A stretch of DNA of 60,248 nucleotides from Clostridiales bacterium (GCA_022778745.1 JALFSR010000061.1:1-60248); one strand, 5' to 3'; positions 16,011 through 25,582 are shown, numbered from the stretch's first letter. Numbers and translations are program-made. The notes: generated from the sequence alone by a model not told the origin.

Positions 16011-16856
16011 TTAACAACTAACGATAATACCTCCATCGCTAGCATAAAGCGTAGCAACTCCTGCAGTATCTGTCACATATACATCACGAAATGTACCCTT
16101 TTGTAAGAATAAATTCTTCACAAAGTCTGCACGTTCTGGACAGTTGCAATGCGCAATGCCTAATGTTCTGTTTGAAGCATCCTCAACCTTTGCAATAAAA
16201 AGATCAACCATACGGGACAATGCACGATTCATTCCTCGTGCCTGATCAATTTTAATAATACGTCCAGATTCTGCGCCCATAATCGGTTTAATATTCAACG
16301 CACTTGCAAAAAATGCTTGAATTCCTGTCAGACGACCATTTTTACGCAATGCTTCCAGACTCTCCAATACAAAATATGTCTGCATCGAGTCACGGAATGC
16401 ATTCACATGATTCATAATCTCATCAAAGTCGGCTCCAGCCTCTGCCATTCTGCGAATCTCAAACGCAATCAATGATTCTCCTACTGATGCAGAATCTGAA
16501 CTAATAACTGCGATCTTCTTTCCATCACAATTCGCTTCTTCCTCATACATCTGTCTTGCTACTTCAGCAGAATTATAAGAACCACTCAGATGCTGTGACA
16601 ATGTAATAACGAAAATCATCGATACATTCGCACTTTTATATGCCTCTAAAAATGTATTTGGTGATGGACACGCAGACTTTGGACAGTTTGGACTTGCAGC
16701 TACCGCATGCAAAAAATCTGATTGTGAAAATGTCTCATCATCAATAAAATGCTGCTCATCCACTTGTAATGTCAATGGAATAAGCTTAATATGTTCGTCC
16801 TTTTTTTCTTTTTCTGACAAATCCATGCAGCTATCGCCAATAATTTTATATGTCAT
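16011..16856 (-). CDS. DegV family fatty-acid-binding protein
   Basis: 281 residues, beginning MTYKIIGDSCMDLSEKEKK, the usual DegV start with the conserved D-S pair. The middle part has SACPSPNTF, ITLSQHLSGSYNSA and VISSDSASVGES, the loops that line the fatty-acid pocket. Family members bind a fatty acid between two domains; some hand it to the FakA kinase for phosphorylation and phospholipid synthesis. No fakA is present here. The gene stands alone, with a CTGATGACAT region upstream and an SD AGGAGG before the ATG. Confidence 0.9.
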   Translation of the reverse strand: MTYKIIGDSCMDLSEKEKKDEHIKLIPLTLQVDEQHFIDDETFSQSDFLHAVAASPNCPKSACPSPNTFLEAYKSANVSMIFVITLSQHLSGSYNSAEVARQMYEEEANCDGKKIAVISSDSASVGESLIAFEIRRMAEAGADFDEIMNHVNAFRDSMQTYFVLESLEALRKNGRLTGIQAFFASALNIKPIMGAESGRIIKIDQARGMNRALSRMVDLFIAKVEDASNRTLGIAHCNCPERADFVKNLFLQKGTFRDVYVTDTAGVATLYASDGGIIVSC

Positions 16857-17060
16857 CAGAATCCTCCTGAAATAATCTTTCTCATGTATATTTAGATGTT
16901 CACACAGTAAAGTAATAAAACATCTACCACGTAGTATTCATTACTACTTATTATAGCATCATTATAATCTGTTGTAAAGTCTTATTTCATAATTCTCCGA
17001 TAAAATTCACGCGAGCCATTTTTATTTACTTTTTCTACTTTTAACAATATCTTATTTTAC

Positions 17061-18353
17061 TCATTCCTCTGTAAAAAATACTTTCATCAATGCATTTAAC
17101 TGGCATTGACTGTCCGCTGCCATCAATTCCCTGGCAGAATGCATTGCCAACAGTGGAATTCCAACATCTACCGTCTTTGCTGGAATACAATTATCAATAA
17201 TTGCACCAATTGTACTGCCGCCTCGGATATCAGAGCGATTCACAAACTTCGCATAACGAATCTGATTATTTTTGCACAATCCCTCTACTACCGCTACTGC
17301 TGTCGCATCCGTTGCATAACGCTGATTGGATTCCATCTTAATACATACTCCTGCATTCATTGCTGGTTGATTTGTAATGTCGCATTTTTCTGGATGATTT
17401 GGATGAATTGCATGCGCCACATCACATGAAATAATGAAACTGCCCAATAATTTTGCCAAATACTGTTCTCTCGTCCAGCCAAGTGCCAAAGAAATTTTTT
17501 CTAATATATGAGGGAACACTTCCGATCCAGCTCCCTGCTTGGTAGAAGAACCACATTCTTCATTATCAAACAGCGCAATCACATCAATTCCATTTTTGCG
17601 TGTTCCATTTAAAAATCCATACAAACACGCTTGACAAGACGTTAAATTATCCAGTCTCGGTGCAGAAATCATATCTTGATCGACACCAACGACACATCCT
17701 TTTTCTGTATTGTACAAATACAAATCGTAATCTAAAATATGATCTGGCTCTGTATCAAGTTCCCTTGCCAATACATTTAAAAAATACTGACTATTCTCTA
17801 GTTCCTCTTTCACAAATCCAATTACTGGAAGCAAATCTGTCTGTACGTTCCATTTATATCCATCATTAATATTTCGCTGCATATGAATCGCAACATTTGG
17901 AATTGTTATAATCGGACGTTTAAAATCAATCAGACGTTGTTTTGGGGCAAACACCGAATCTCCCTTTAATACAACACGCCCGGCAATTGAAAGCGGACGA
18001 TCAAGCCATGTTGATAAAATCGCTCCACCATATGCCTCTACATTTAATTTTCTATATTTTCCAGACACAACATCTGGATTCGGCTTAATACGCAGACATG
18101 GCCAATCTGTATGTCCGATGCCAATACGGAACCCCTCTCCAATCTCTGGATGTTCATGAACATCAAATGCAATCAACGTTGTTCCATATACATTTACATA
18201 ATACTTATTTCCCGTTTCCAGCTTCCATAAATCCGTCATTTTTAATTCACAAGCACCTGCTTGCTCCAACTGACAAATCATCTCCTTTACTGTATGATAC
18301 GGAGAAGAAGAAACTTCTACCATATTTAATAATTCACTCCATTGTGTATTCAT
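17061..18353 (-). CDS. apeB: M18 family aspartyl-type aminopeptidase
   Basis: Zinc aminopeptidase of the M18 family (430 residues) that removes N-terminal, often acidic, residues in the cytoplasm. Metal and catalytic regions are seen in GIGHTDWPCLR (H), FDNEECGSSTKQGAGS (Asp-Glu-Glu) and SCDVAHAIHPNHPEK (Asp, His). I chose the ATG at 18353 because GGAG lies 6 nt upstream; the frame is open to 18392, which would add MCRQLKGGG-like residues without a ribosome site. It is monocistronic, with an AT-rich gap upstream. Confidence 0.88.
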   Translation of the reverse strand: MNTQWSELLNMVEVSSSPYHTVKEMICQLEQAGACELKMTDLWKLETGNKYYVNVYGTTLIAFDVHEHPEIGEGFRIGIGHTDWPCLRIKPNPDVVSGKYRKLNVEAYGGAILSTWLDRPLSIAGRVVLKGDSVFAPKQRLIDFKRPIITIPNVAIHMQRNINDGYKWNVQTDLLPVIGFVKEELENSQYFLNVLARELDTEPDHILDYDLYLYNTEKGCVVGVDQDMISAPRLDNLTSCQACLYGFLNGTRKNGIDVIALFDNEECGSSTKQGAGSEVFPHILEKISLALGWTREQYLAKLLGSFIISCDVAHAIHPNHPEKCDITNQPAMNAGVCIKMESNQRYATDATAVAVVEGLCKNNQIRYAKFVNRSDIRGGSTIGAIIDNCIPAKTVDVGIPLLAMHSARELMAADSQCQLNALMKVFFTEE

Positions 18354-18392
18354 AAAAATCTCCATTCCGCCGCCTTTAAGTTGGCGGCACAA

Positions 18393-18681
18393 ATAATAAT
18401 AAAAAATTTACTGTATAAAGCGGACATTTAGAATTCGTTTTGCTACGTTGTGTTTAATCTTTATCACTAATATGTCTATAATTGTTTTTCCAACAATTTA
18501 TATAACATATTCCAAAGTAATTGTCAATTTATTTTAATGAAACAACGTTTATTTTACGAGATATTGACACAAATTCTCTTCAATTATATAATTATAATAC
18601 TACGTCATATATTTTATACTTGCGTGAAAATATATGTTTTTCAGATTGCTGCCATAAAATTTTTTTATTTTAGGAGGACTT
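18393..18681. other. AT-rich intergenic region
   Basis: Divergent gap between the aminopeptidase gene and the small gene at 18682. It must hold promoters for both, but I find no convincing -35/-10 pair and no conserved RNA. Confidence 0.4.
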
Positions 18682-19158
18682 ATGATCGCACAAAAGATTT
18701 CCAATCTTCGCTTATTTACAAAACAACTTTTTTTGGAACCTACATTTGATTTCTTTCTCGTATCAGAACTTACTATCACTACTTATAATACATTTCATAT
18801 TGATGGAAAAATAAAAAGAAAATTTTTTACTGAAGAAGAACGTCAGGTACTATCTTCCGAATCATTTTCTACATGGGCCCGTCTGCGTCCTGTTTGCTTT
18901 TCTTTAATTAAAGGAAAAAAACTTCCGATTTCTTTTCAAATCGTACTGCGTCTTTCCCATGCTGACACAGAACAACTCTTTTTAACTGCTCCGCCTCCAG
19001 CCGAATTAGACGGTCTATTTTTAAATATTATTTATAAAAATGAAGAACTGATTTGCACAAGCGGCACTTCTTATCAGACATTTACCCTTTCCCGAACTGC
19101 CGATGCGATATGGGATGAATACGTAACAAATTTCTTAGAAAAAATAACCGAACTATAA
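18682..19158 (+). CDS. Conserved protein of unknown function (DUF5721-like)
   Basis: 158 residues, no signal peptide or membrane segment. It starts MIAQKISNLRLFTKQLFLEP and contains FTEEERQVL and WARLRPVCFSLIKGKKLP. This pattern recalls the DUF5721 family of Lachnospiraceae, in which the N-terminal 'F-x-L...F..F.v.e..i.T...f.idG' is followed by a central 'W..lrp....IKG.k.P'. The function is unknown. The start is supported by SD AGGAGG at 18673-18678. It lies directly upstream of the CIRCE-htpG region but is separated from it by a regulatory gap. Confidence 0.65.
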   Translation: MIAQKISNLRLFTKQLFLEPTFDFFLVSELTITTYNTFHIDGKIKRKFFTEEERQVLSSESFSTWARLRPVCFSLIKGKKLPISFQIVLRLSHADTEQLFLTAPPPAELDGLFLNIIYKNEELICTSGTSYQTFTLSRTADAIWDEYVTNFLEKITEL

Positions 19159-19184
19159 ACAGATTCTAAACTTTTTATGAATTG

Positions 19185-19211
19185 TTAGCACTCATGCGTT
19201 TTGAGTGCTAA
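19185..19211. promoter_or_regulatory. CIRCE operator (HrcA site)
   Basis: TTAGCACTC (19185-19193), nine bases, GAGTGCTAA (19203-19211): an exact match to the CIRCE consensus bound by the heat-shock repressor HrcA. It lies just upstream of the htpG -35 box, rather than between promoter and gene as is more usual. Confidence 0.95.
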
Positions 19212-19218
19212 TTTTCTA

Positions 19219-19247
19219 TTGACATTTCTTATTTTGAGTTGTACAAT
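19219..19247 (+). promoter_or_regulatory. Sigma-A promoter of htpG
   Basis: TTGACA (19219-19224), a 17-bp spacer, TACAAT (19242-19247). The -35 box begins 7 bp after the CIRCE palindrome. Confidence 0.8.
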
Positions 19248-19285
19248 ACAAATCAGTCAACAAAACAAGAAAAGGAGTGTTTTTT

Positions 19286-21232
19286 ATGGCTTTAAAACAA
19301 GGCAGTTTATCAATTAACAGCGAAAATATTTTTCCAATTATTAAGAAATGGTTATATTCCGATCACGATATTTTCTTCCGTGAATTAGTAAGTAACGGAT
19401 GCGACGCCATCACTAAATTAAAAAAATTAGATATGATGGGCGAATATACCATTCCAGAAGGTACAAAATTTAAAATAGAAGTAATCGCAGATGCGGAAAA
19501 TAAAACATTAACATTCACCGATAATGGTATTGGTATGGATGCCGATGAAGTCGAAGAATATATTAATCAGATTGCATTTTCCGGTGCACAGGATTTCTTA
19601 GAGAAATACAAAGACAAGACAAATGAAGATCAAATCATTGGACATTTTGGTCTTGGTTTTTACTCTGCATTTATGGTAGCAGATCGTGTAACCATTGATA
19701 CATTATCTTGGAAAAACGGTGCTTCTGCTGTTCATTGGGAATCCGATGGCGGTACTGAATTTGAGATGGATAACAGCGATAAGACAGAAGTTGGTACAAC
19801 AATTACTCTTTATTTAAACGAAGACAGCTATGAATTCTGTAACGAATTCCGTGCTCGTGAAGTATTAAATAAATACTGTTCTTTCATGCCAGTTGAGATT
19901 TATTTAATTAATCCAAATGCAGAACCAGAATACGAAGAAGTAGAAGAAGAAAAAGAAGAAACTTCCGATGCAGAAACAACGGATTCTGAAGTAGTTGATG
20001 AAAATGGAGAAACCGTAAAAGAAAAGAAATTAAAAGAGCCAGAACCAATCAATGATACTGCTCCACTTTGGACAAAGCATCCAAATGACTGTACAGATGA
20101 AGAGTATAAAGACTTCTATCGTAAAGTATTTATGGATTATAAAGAGCCTTTATTCTGGATTCATCTGAATATGGATTATCCATTTAACTTAAAAGGTATC
20201 TTATACTTCCCTAAGATTAATACCGAATATGATTCCATCGAAGGAACAATTAAATTATACAATAATCAGGTATTTATCGCAGATAATATTAAGGAAGTTA
20301 TTCCAGAATTCTTAATGCTGTTAAAGGGCGTTATTGACTGTCCCGATCTTCCTCTGAATGTTTCCCGTTCTGCATTACAGAATGACGGATTTGTAAAGAA
20401 AATCTCCGATTATATTACAAAAAAGGTCGCAGATAAGTTAAGCGGCATGTGCAAAACTGACCGTGAATCTTATGAAAAATATTGGGATGACATCAATCCA
20501 TTTATCAAATTTGGATGTCTGAAAGATGAAAAATTCTCTAATAAGATGAACGACTATATTATCTTTAAGAACCTGGAAGGTAAGTATATCACTCTCCCAG
20601 ATGCATTAAAAGAAAACGAAGAAAAACATAAAAATACTATTTTCTATGTGACAGATGAAAAAGAACAGAGCCAGTATATTAATATGTTCAAAGAAGAAGG
20701 AATTGATGCCGTTCTTCTCCAGCACAATATCGACGCTCCATTTATTACACATCTGGAACAGAAAAACAAAGATGTAAAGTTCTTACGCATCGATGCCGAT
20801 ATTACTGATACATTCAAAGATACTACAAAAAAGGAAGACGAAGAGGCATTTAAGGCAAATTCGGAAGCATTAACTGAGCTGTTCAAAAAAGCTTTGAATA
20901 ACGATAAACTTGATGTCAAGATCGAACGCCTCAAGAATGATTCCATCGCCTCTATGATGACAACATCCGAAGAGTCCAGACGTATGCAGGAAATGATGAA
21001 GATGTACGGCATGGCAGGAATGGATCTTGGTACACCAGGCGAGACACTCGTACTGAATATGAACCACAATTTGGTAAAATATGTTCTCGAACATAAAGAC
21101 CACGATAATATCAATATGTTCTGCGAACAGCTCTACGATTTAGCCGCATTAGCACACGGTACATTGACACCAGATCGTATGAGCCAGTTCATTACACGCA
21201 GCAACGAGGTTATGATGTTGTTGGCAAAATAA
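19286..21232 (+). CDS. htpG: Molecular chaperone Hsp90 (HtpG)
   Basis: ATP-dependent homodimeric chaperone. The N-terminal GHKL ATPase domain shows the helix with FFRELVSNGCDAI, DNGIGM (79-84) and GHFGLGFYSAFM (119-130). The middle domain has the arginine region NVSRSALQ, and the C-terminal dimerisation domain ends the protein at 648 residues. An acidic, low-complexity insert at about 213-252 (EEVEEEKEETSDAE...) lies between the N and middle domains, longer than in E. coli HtpG. The ATG at 19286 is preceded by AAAAGGAG; an in-frame GTG at 19277 is less likely. CIRCE upstream predicts HrcA control. A strong terminator follows. Confidence 0.96.
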   Translation: MALKQGSLSINSENIFPIIKKWLYSDHDIFFRELVSNGCDAITKLKKLDMMGEYTIPEGTKFKIEVIADAENKTLTFTDNGIGMDADEVEEYINQIAFSGAQDFLEKYKDKTNEDQIIGHFGLGFYSAFMVADRVTIDTLSWKNGASAVHWESDGGTEFEMDNSDKTEVGTTITLYLNEDSYEFCNEFRAREVLNKYCSFMPVEIYLINPNAEPEYEEVEEEKEETSDAETTDSEVVDENGETVKEKKLKEPEPINDTAPLWTKHPNDCTDEEYKDFYRKVFMDYKEPLFWIHLNMDYPFNLKGILYFPKINTEYDSIEGTIKLYNNQVFIADNIKEVIPEFLMLLKGVIDCPDLPLNVSRSALQNDGFVKKISDYITKKVADKLSGMCKTDRESYEKYWDDINPFIKFGCLKDEKFSNKMNDYIIFKNLEGKYITLPDALKENEEKHKNTIFYVTDEKEQSQYINMFKEEGIDAVLLQHNIDAPFITHLEQKNKDVKFLRIDADITDTFKDTTKKEDEEAFKANSEALTELFKKALNNDKLDVKIERLKNDSIASMMTTSEESRRMQEMMKMYGMAGMDLGTPGETLVLNMNHNLVKYVLEHKDHDNINMFCEQLYDLAALAHGTLTPDRMSQFITRSNEVMMLLAK

Positions 21233-21287
21233 TTGTTTGCTGAGAATATTCAGTGAAAATTAGTTGTAGTAAAAACTAAAGCATTCA

Positions 21288-21348
21288 AAAACGGCTTTCT
21301 TTCAAACCAACAAGTAATAAGACTTGCTGGTAGGAAGAAAGCCGTTTT
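21288..21348 (+). terminator. Terminator of htpG
   Basis: An outer stem AAAACGGCTTTCTT with its complement, plus an inner stem CCAACAAGT/ACTTGCTGG, ending in TTTT. Confidence 0.85.
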
Positions 21349-21472
21349 AATTGTGTAAAATATTAATAGTGGAATACATCTTATGTTACTATTATCCAAC
21401 GTTTTTCTGTTCTTTTTCTAATCCACTATATCATAAATTTCTTTATTTTTCAACATTTTTTCAATTTTTACC

Positions 21473-21658
21473 TACGGTAAACGCAAGTTTTATGAACAAA
21501 TTGTAAACAGATAGTTGCCTGAGAAAATATAGAGGTTATTTTTGTTTAATCTCAAGATTTGTAAATATTTAAAGCTTAATTCAAGCTTATGTTTTTGTAT
21601 TACTTCGACAAAAAACGCCTTGATTTTTTGTCGAAAAGAGAGATATGCGTTTACCGTA
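21473..21658. other. Intergenic element with 12-bp inverted ends and an internal hairpin
   Basis: TACGGTAAACGC (21473-21484) and GCGTTTACCGTA (21647-21658) are perfect inverted repeats. Inside lies a perfect 12-bp hairpin, TTCGACAAAAAA/TTTTTTGTCGAA (21604-21635, 8-nt loop), and two AAGCTT sites around an AATTC. No believable coding frame was seen in the 21,350-21,827 gap. It could be a small RNA gene or a remnant mobile sequence. Confidence 0.5.
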
Positions 21659-21827
21659 AATTTTTACCAGGCATTTATGTCTTTTTCTCTAATACTTATC
21701 TTTCCTTTAATCTTCAATAATTATTGCTGTTTTTGTAAGATCATACCTGATAAATAACTCTCCTATTTTTGTATTATGAAGCTTTTTCATCTCCACCTAA
21801 CATAAGACTTTCAGATTATTTTTTGTG

Positions 21828-22811
21828 TTATTGAGGAAAATACTGTTGAATGATGCGAAATAGTTCGGTATCTTGTGCTTCTGTCTTGAGTTCCATAGAC
21901 ATTTTATTCCAACTATGTTGATTGAATTCTAATTTGCGTTCGATACTGAAATCTTCAATGGTATTCATCCAATTATCGTAAATTCTCTGCTGTTGGATAT
22001 TTGTACGATTCTGCTCAGAAAGCTGTGGATTATAATCACTCGTACATTTTATAATATAATATTCATTTTCTACGGTAATTATTTCACTTATCGTTCCTCC
22101 ATCCATAGAAAATACGACTTGTTCTAATTGACTATTTAAATCTCCTCTTTTTACAGAATATTCCAATGTATCACTAATGCTGTATTGCTTCGCCATCGCT
22201 GTAAAATCAGCTCCTGCATCTAGCTGCTCTTTTATCTGCAGAGCATTTGTATAATCCGATAACATAATCACTTGAATATCCATCACTCGCATCTCATTAT
22301 CACTGACTTCCATATTTAAATCCTCTGCAAGCAACTGAATCACATTACACGCACGTACATATTTGGAAATCAGATGAATCACATCTTTACGGTTTGCTCC
22401 TGTATAATGTCTTGCCTGACTTGACATCGTATTTATATATTCATTTGCAGCCTGACTCACTTTCTCCAACTCCAAATCGCTTAATTTTAATTCCCAGCTG
22501 TCTGCGATTGCATTGAGAATCGTCAATGCTGCTGCTTCTTCAAATACAATTGTATTTTTTGCGTAGTCTTCAAATGTCTGATCTTCACTGATGAATTGAT
22601 CCCAAAACTTACTGCCAGCAAGCGGAACATAAAATTGCTGGAATAGACTGCTTTGTGTCAGAGCGATCAATTTTGTCTCTGCTTTCGTCAGTTCACTGTC
22701 TTCCATTTTCATCATCCATCCATTTGTCGTTGTGATGCGAGGTTTGGCATAGGCAGAAAGCAAAAATAAACTGCATAGCAGGCTAATACATAACACTAAT
22801 TTTTTTTTCAA
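21828..22811 (-). CDS. Secreted peptidyl-prolyl isomerase / foldase (PrsA/PpiC-like)
   Basis: 327 residues with a cleavable signal peptide (MKKKLVLCISLLCSLFLLSAYA); no lipobox Cys is seen at the cleavage region, unlike classical PrsA lipoproteins. The N-terminal part is a helical SurA/PrsA-like chaperone domain. The middle (about 180-270) fits a parvulin domain: DIQVIMLSDY, QLDAGADFTAMAKQYSISD and MDGGTISEIITVENEYYIIK. It probably helps fold exported proteins outside the membrane. It is the last gene of the long minus-strand cluster, 90 bp after the pyridoxal kinase gene. Confidence 0.75.
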   Translation of the reverse strand: MKKKLVLCISLLCSLFLLSAYAKPRITTTNGWMMKMEDSELTKAETKLIALTQSSLFQQFYVPLAGSKFWDQFISEDQTFEDYAKNTIVFEEAAALTILNAIADSWELKLSDLELEKVSQAANEYINTMSSQARHYTGANRKDVIHLISKYVRACNVIQLLAEDLNMEVSDNEMRVMDIQVIMLSDYTNALQIKEQLDAGADFTAMAKQYSISDTLEYSVKRGDLNSQLEQVVFSMDGGTISEIITVENEYYIIKCTSDYNPQLSEQNRTNIQQQRIYDNWMNTIEDFSIERKLEFNQHSWNKMSMELKTEAQDTELFRIIQQYFPQ

Positions 22812-22901
22812 TGAATTTTCTCCTTTTTCTTTATCGCAGTCCGTAGGTATTATGCAGAGAGACGCTCATTTTATAGTAAAGCGGACGTTTTGAATCTGCT
22901 C

Positions 22902-23801
22902 TTATAGTGATACTAAAAACTCTTCCAGACATACGCCTTCTTCTTTTGGAATATGAAGCTCTTCCGAACGCAATATGCATTTTTGAATAAATTTAGATGC
23001 CTTTCGGATTTCTTTTTCTAATGGTTCTCCATTTACCGTTCCAGCAGCTAAAATAGAAGTAAAAATGTCTCCTGTTCCTGGGCGATCTATTCCTACGTGA
23101 CGGCTTTTTATTAACTTCTGTGCTACTATATCATTATTACCGTCTTCGGTCAATATTTGTTTTTTGCAGTTTGTATCAACTTTTTTATCATTTTTTTGAT
23201 CATTTTGACTGACTTTCTCGCTAAGAAAATTTCCAATATAATGGCCTTGATGAATTCCTGTAATAACAATTTTTTCTGGTCCAAGTTTATGCAGTTCTTT
23301 TGCCATTTTCGCCAGTTCTTTTGCTGTCCATTTTTCTTTATAAACAGTATTTGTTAAAATACAGCATTCCGTTATATTTGGTGTAATGACATTTGCGTAA
23401 CTAATAAGCTGTCTCATCCCTCTGCACATCTCGTCATCAAAATTTTTATAAATTTTTCCATTATCTCCCATAATTGGATCGACAATAATCCAAGGATTGT
23501 TGTTAGAGAAATACTGAAAAAAATCTATGACAATATCAAGCTGTTTTTTTGATCCTAAATATCCGCTGTAAATTCCATCAAATTGTAAATTCAATTGTTT
23601 CCAATGCTGAATATAGTTTGGCATTTTTTCTGTATAATCATCAAAATAACAGTGTGAAAATCCTGTATGATTCGATAAAATAGAAGTGATGACTGGACAG
23701 CACTGTACTTTCATTGCAGAAATAACAGGCAGAGCCACAGTAAGAGAACATCGCCCAAATCCTGCAAGATCTTGTATTACCGCAAGTTTCTTTTGTCCCA
23801 T
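22902..23801 (-). CDS. pdxY: Pyridoxal/pyridoxamine kinase (PdxY-like)
   Basis: Ribokinase-fold kinase of 299 residues that phosphorylates pyridoxal or pyridoxamine. It starts MGQKKLAVIQDLAGFGRCSL, the typical PdxY/PdxK N-terminus (QD..GfGrcSl). It also has the DPIMGDNGK segment and the catalytic RPGTGDIFTS motif with the Asp base. A Lys/Asp/Asn-rich stretch near residue 210 (QKNDKKVDTNCKK) is an insertion compared with E. coli PdxY. It lies 74 bp downstream of thiN; both act on vitamin-derived cofactors. Confidence 0.85.
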   Translation of the reverse strand: MGQKKLAVIQDLAGFGRCSLTVALPVISAMKVQCCPVITSILSNHTGFSHCYFDDYTEKMPNYIQHWKQLNLQFDGIYSGYLGSKKQLDIVIDFFQYFSNNNPWIIVDPIMGDNGKIYKNFDDEMCRGMRQLISYANVITPNITECCILTNTVYKEKWTAKELAKMAKELHKLGPEKIVITGIHQGHYIGNFLSEKVSQNDQKNDKKVDTNCKKQILTEDGNNDIVAQKLIKSRHVGIDRPGTGDIFTSILAAGTVNGEPLEKEIRKASKFIQKCILRSEELHIPKEEGVCLEEFLVSL

Positions 23802-23874
23802 ATTATTAAAACTCCTTTATAAAAAGCATTCAATCGGATATTCACAATCCGTTTCACTGCTTTCTTAATTTCAA

Positions 23875-24522
23875 TTAGTCTCTTGATTCTACGCAAATTA
23901 ATATTCCTTTTTCTACTGTTACTTTCGCTATATCTGCCTCAATTTCATTGCTAATCGCAAGCGTTGTCCCTTTTTCCAACAATGCATCGGATAGAGGATA
24001 GCGAAATCCCTCTAATGTAACATGCTCGGCATATTCTTGAAATGGAAGAAACGAAATATATGTTCCATATGATGTCTTCTTCTGAAAAATAGCTTCTTTT
24101 TGTATTAATGTGATACGATTCCACTCATCATAAATGACACATGGAATATTTTTTTTCATACACTGATAGAGCAAATGAATATTTCCAATTGTATGATCCA
24201 TCCGTCCTCCAGTCGCGCCTAAAATAGCAATTTCTTTTGGCTGTTTCTTCATTGCAATCCAAACAGCCAGTTCAGAATCCGTTTGATTTTTTTCTGGTAT
24301 ATGACGCTCCACATATATATTAGAACGATGCTCATATTTTTCTAAAATCTCTGGTGCAATTGTATCAAAATCTCCAACTAACGAATGGAATATTAAACCA
24401 GTACGATCCATAGCAGCTAACGCACCATCTGCTACAATTACATAATCTGCCTTATAGTTTTCATACATTTTTTTTAAAAAATCGTCTGGCATTTTTCCGC
24501 CTAAAATAATTAATACTTTCAT
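23875..24522 (-). CDS. thiN: Thiamine pyrophosphokinase
   Basis: Transfers pyrophosphate from ATP to thiamine to make thiamine diphosphate. The 215-residue protein starts MKVLIILGG at ATG 24522 with AAGGA upstream; the longer open frame to 24588 overlaps rsgA and lacks a site. Visible family motifs are DGAL, VGDFDTI, the QTDSELA-type segment (NQTDSELA) and LGATGGRMDH. It starts 13 nt after the rsgA stop, which fits the Firmicutes order rsgA-(rpe)-thiN. No rpe lies between them here. Confidence 0.92.
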   Translation of the reverse strand: MKVLIILGGKMPDDFLKKMYENYKADYVIVADGALAAMDRTGLIFHSLVGDFDTIAPEILEKYEHRSNIYVERHIPEKNQTDSELAVWIAMKKQPKEIAILGATGGRMDHTIGNIHLLYQCMKKNIPCVIYDEWNRITLIQKEAIFQKKTSYGTYISFLPFQEYAEHVTLEGFRYPLSDALLEKGTTLAISNEIEADIAKVTVEKGILICVESRD

Positions 24523-24535
24523 ATTGTTTTTCCTT

Positions 24536-25414
24536 TTAATAACGTTTTCTCTGCTTGCATTCCTGATAAAATAACACATAATTTTCATAACGGGAAGAAT
24601 GAATCAACCCATCTTTTACTGCCTGTTTTACCGCACATACCGTCTCTCCAACATGAACACATCCTATGAATTTACATTCTTGTTCATATTTAGAAAACTC
24701 AGGAAAATATTCTTTTAATTTTTCTGGTTCATAATGATCAATAAAAACAGAACTGAATCCTGGAGTATCAAGCAAATACGTATTTTTTCCAATACTAAAA
24801 AATTCGGAATGTCTTGTCGTATGTCGTCCTCTCTGAATTTTTTTACTGATTTGCCCTGTTTCCATATTAGCATCTGGATGGAGCCAATTGACTAGTGACG
24901 ACTTTCCAACTCCAGATGGACCTGCCAAAACAGTTGTTTTTTCTTCTATAATAGATTGAATCGTCTCCAATCCTTTTTTTTCTTCCACACTAATCAGATG
25001 AACTTCATATCCCGTAGGTTCATAAATCTGCTTTAAACGCAATACATCTTTCTCTGATGCTAAATCAGTCTTATTAAAACAAATGATGACTGGTATTTGC
25101 TGACTCTCCATTGTAACAAGAAATCGATCTAATAAATTTAAATTTGGTTCTGGCGATGTAGCAGCAAATACAACTAATGCTTGATCGACATTTGCAACTG
25201 CTGGACGTATCAACGAATTTTTTCTTGGAAGCAGTTCTTGAATTGTTCCAAGCTTTTCTTTTTCATCCAGACATTGTATTTCAACCATATCTCCTACCAG
25301 TGGTTTTTTCTTGTCTTTACGGAATTTTCCCTTTGCTTTGCATTCATACTGGCAGCCATCTTCTGCATGTACGTAATAGAATCCACCGATTCCTTTAATA
25401 ATTTTTCCTTTCAT
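24536..25414 (-). CDS. rsgA: Ribosome small-subunit-dependent GTPase A
   Basis: Circularly permuted GTPase that assists late 30S assembly. It has an N-terminal OB fold, then G4 (FNKTD), G1 (GPSGVGKSS) and G3 (DTPGF) in permuted order, and a C-terminal zinc site built from CKFIGCVHVGETVC. The 292 residues are of normal length. It begins after the prkC terminator (25482-25511), so it probably also has its own promoter. The start codon ATG 25414 lacks a close SD site; an AGGAG lies about 24 nt upstream. Confidence 0.94.
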   Translation of the reverse strand: MKGKIIKGIGGFYYVHAEDGCQYECKAKGKFRKDKKKPLVGDMVEIQCLDEKEKLGTIQELLPRKNSLIRPAVANVDQALVVFAATSPEPNLNLLDRFLVTMESQQIPVIICFNKTDLASEKDVLRLKQIYEPTGYEVHLISVEEKKGLETIQSIIEEKTTVLAGPSGVGKSSLVNWLHPDANMETGQISKKIQRGRHTTRHSEFFSIGKNTYLLDTPGFSSVFIDHYEPEKLKEYFPEFSKYEQECKFIGCVHVGETVCAVKQAVKDGLIHSSRYENYVLFYQECKQRKRY

Positions 25415-25476
25415 CTAAATACCAAGCAAGTGTCTTCTCCTGCTGTTTTCCTTTCTAATTAATCTTAACCACCAGC

Positions 25477-25511
25477 TGGAAAAAGAGGCATTGCAGATGC
25501 AATGCCTCTTT
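25477..25511 (-). terminator. Terminator between prkC and rsgA
   Basis: A perfect 13-bp stem (25482-25494 with 25499-25511) and a 4-nt loop, followed on the minus strand by TTTTT. It splits the cluster into transcription units or attenuates the downstream genes. Confidence 0.85.
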
Positions 25512-25582
25512 CTTTTATACAGCGAAGCTAGTTCATAAGGAGGCAGTAAAACAAGTTCCAACTATCCGCTTTACTACTAACA

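Noticed and set aside
20644-21114. 156-codon minus-strand open frame opposite htpG
   Set aside because: Shadow of the htpG codon pattern: Ser/Leu-rich, no start signals, no family.
21542-21757. 71-codon open frame after htpG
   Set aside because: Runs through the hairpin element, no ribosome site, Phe/Cys/Lys-rich as expected from random AT-rich DNA.
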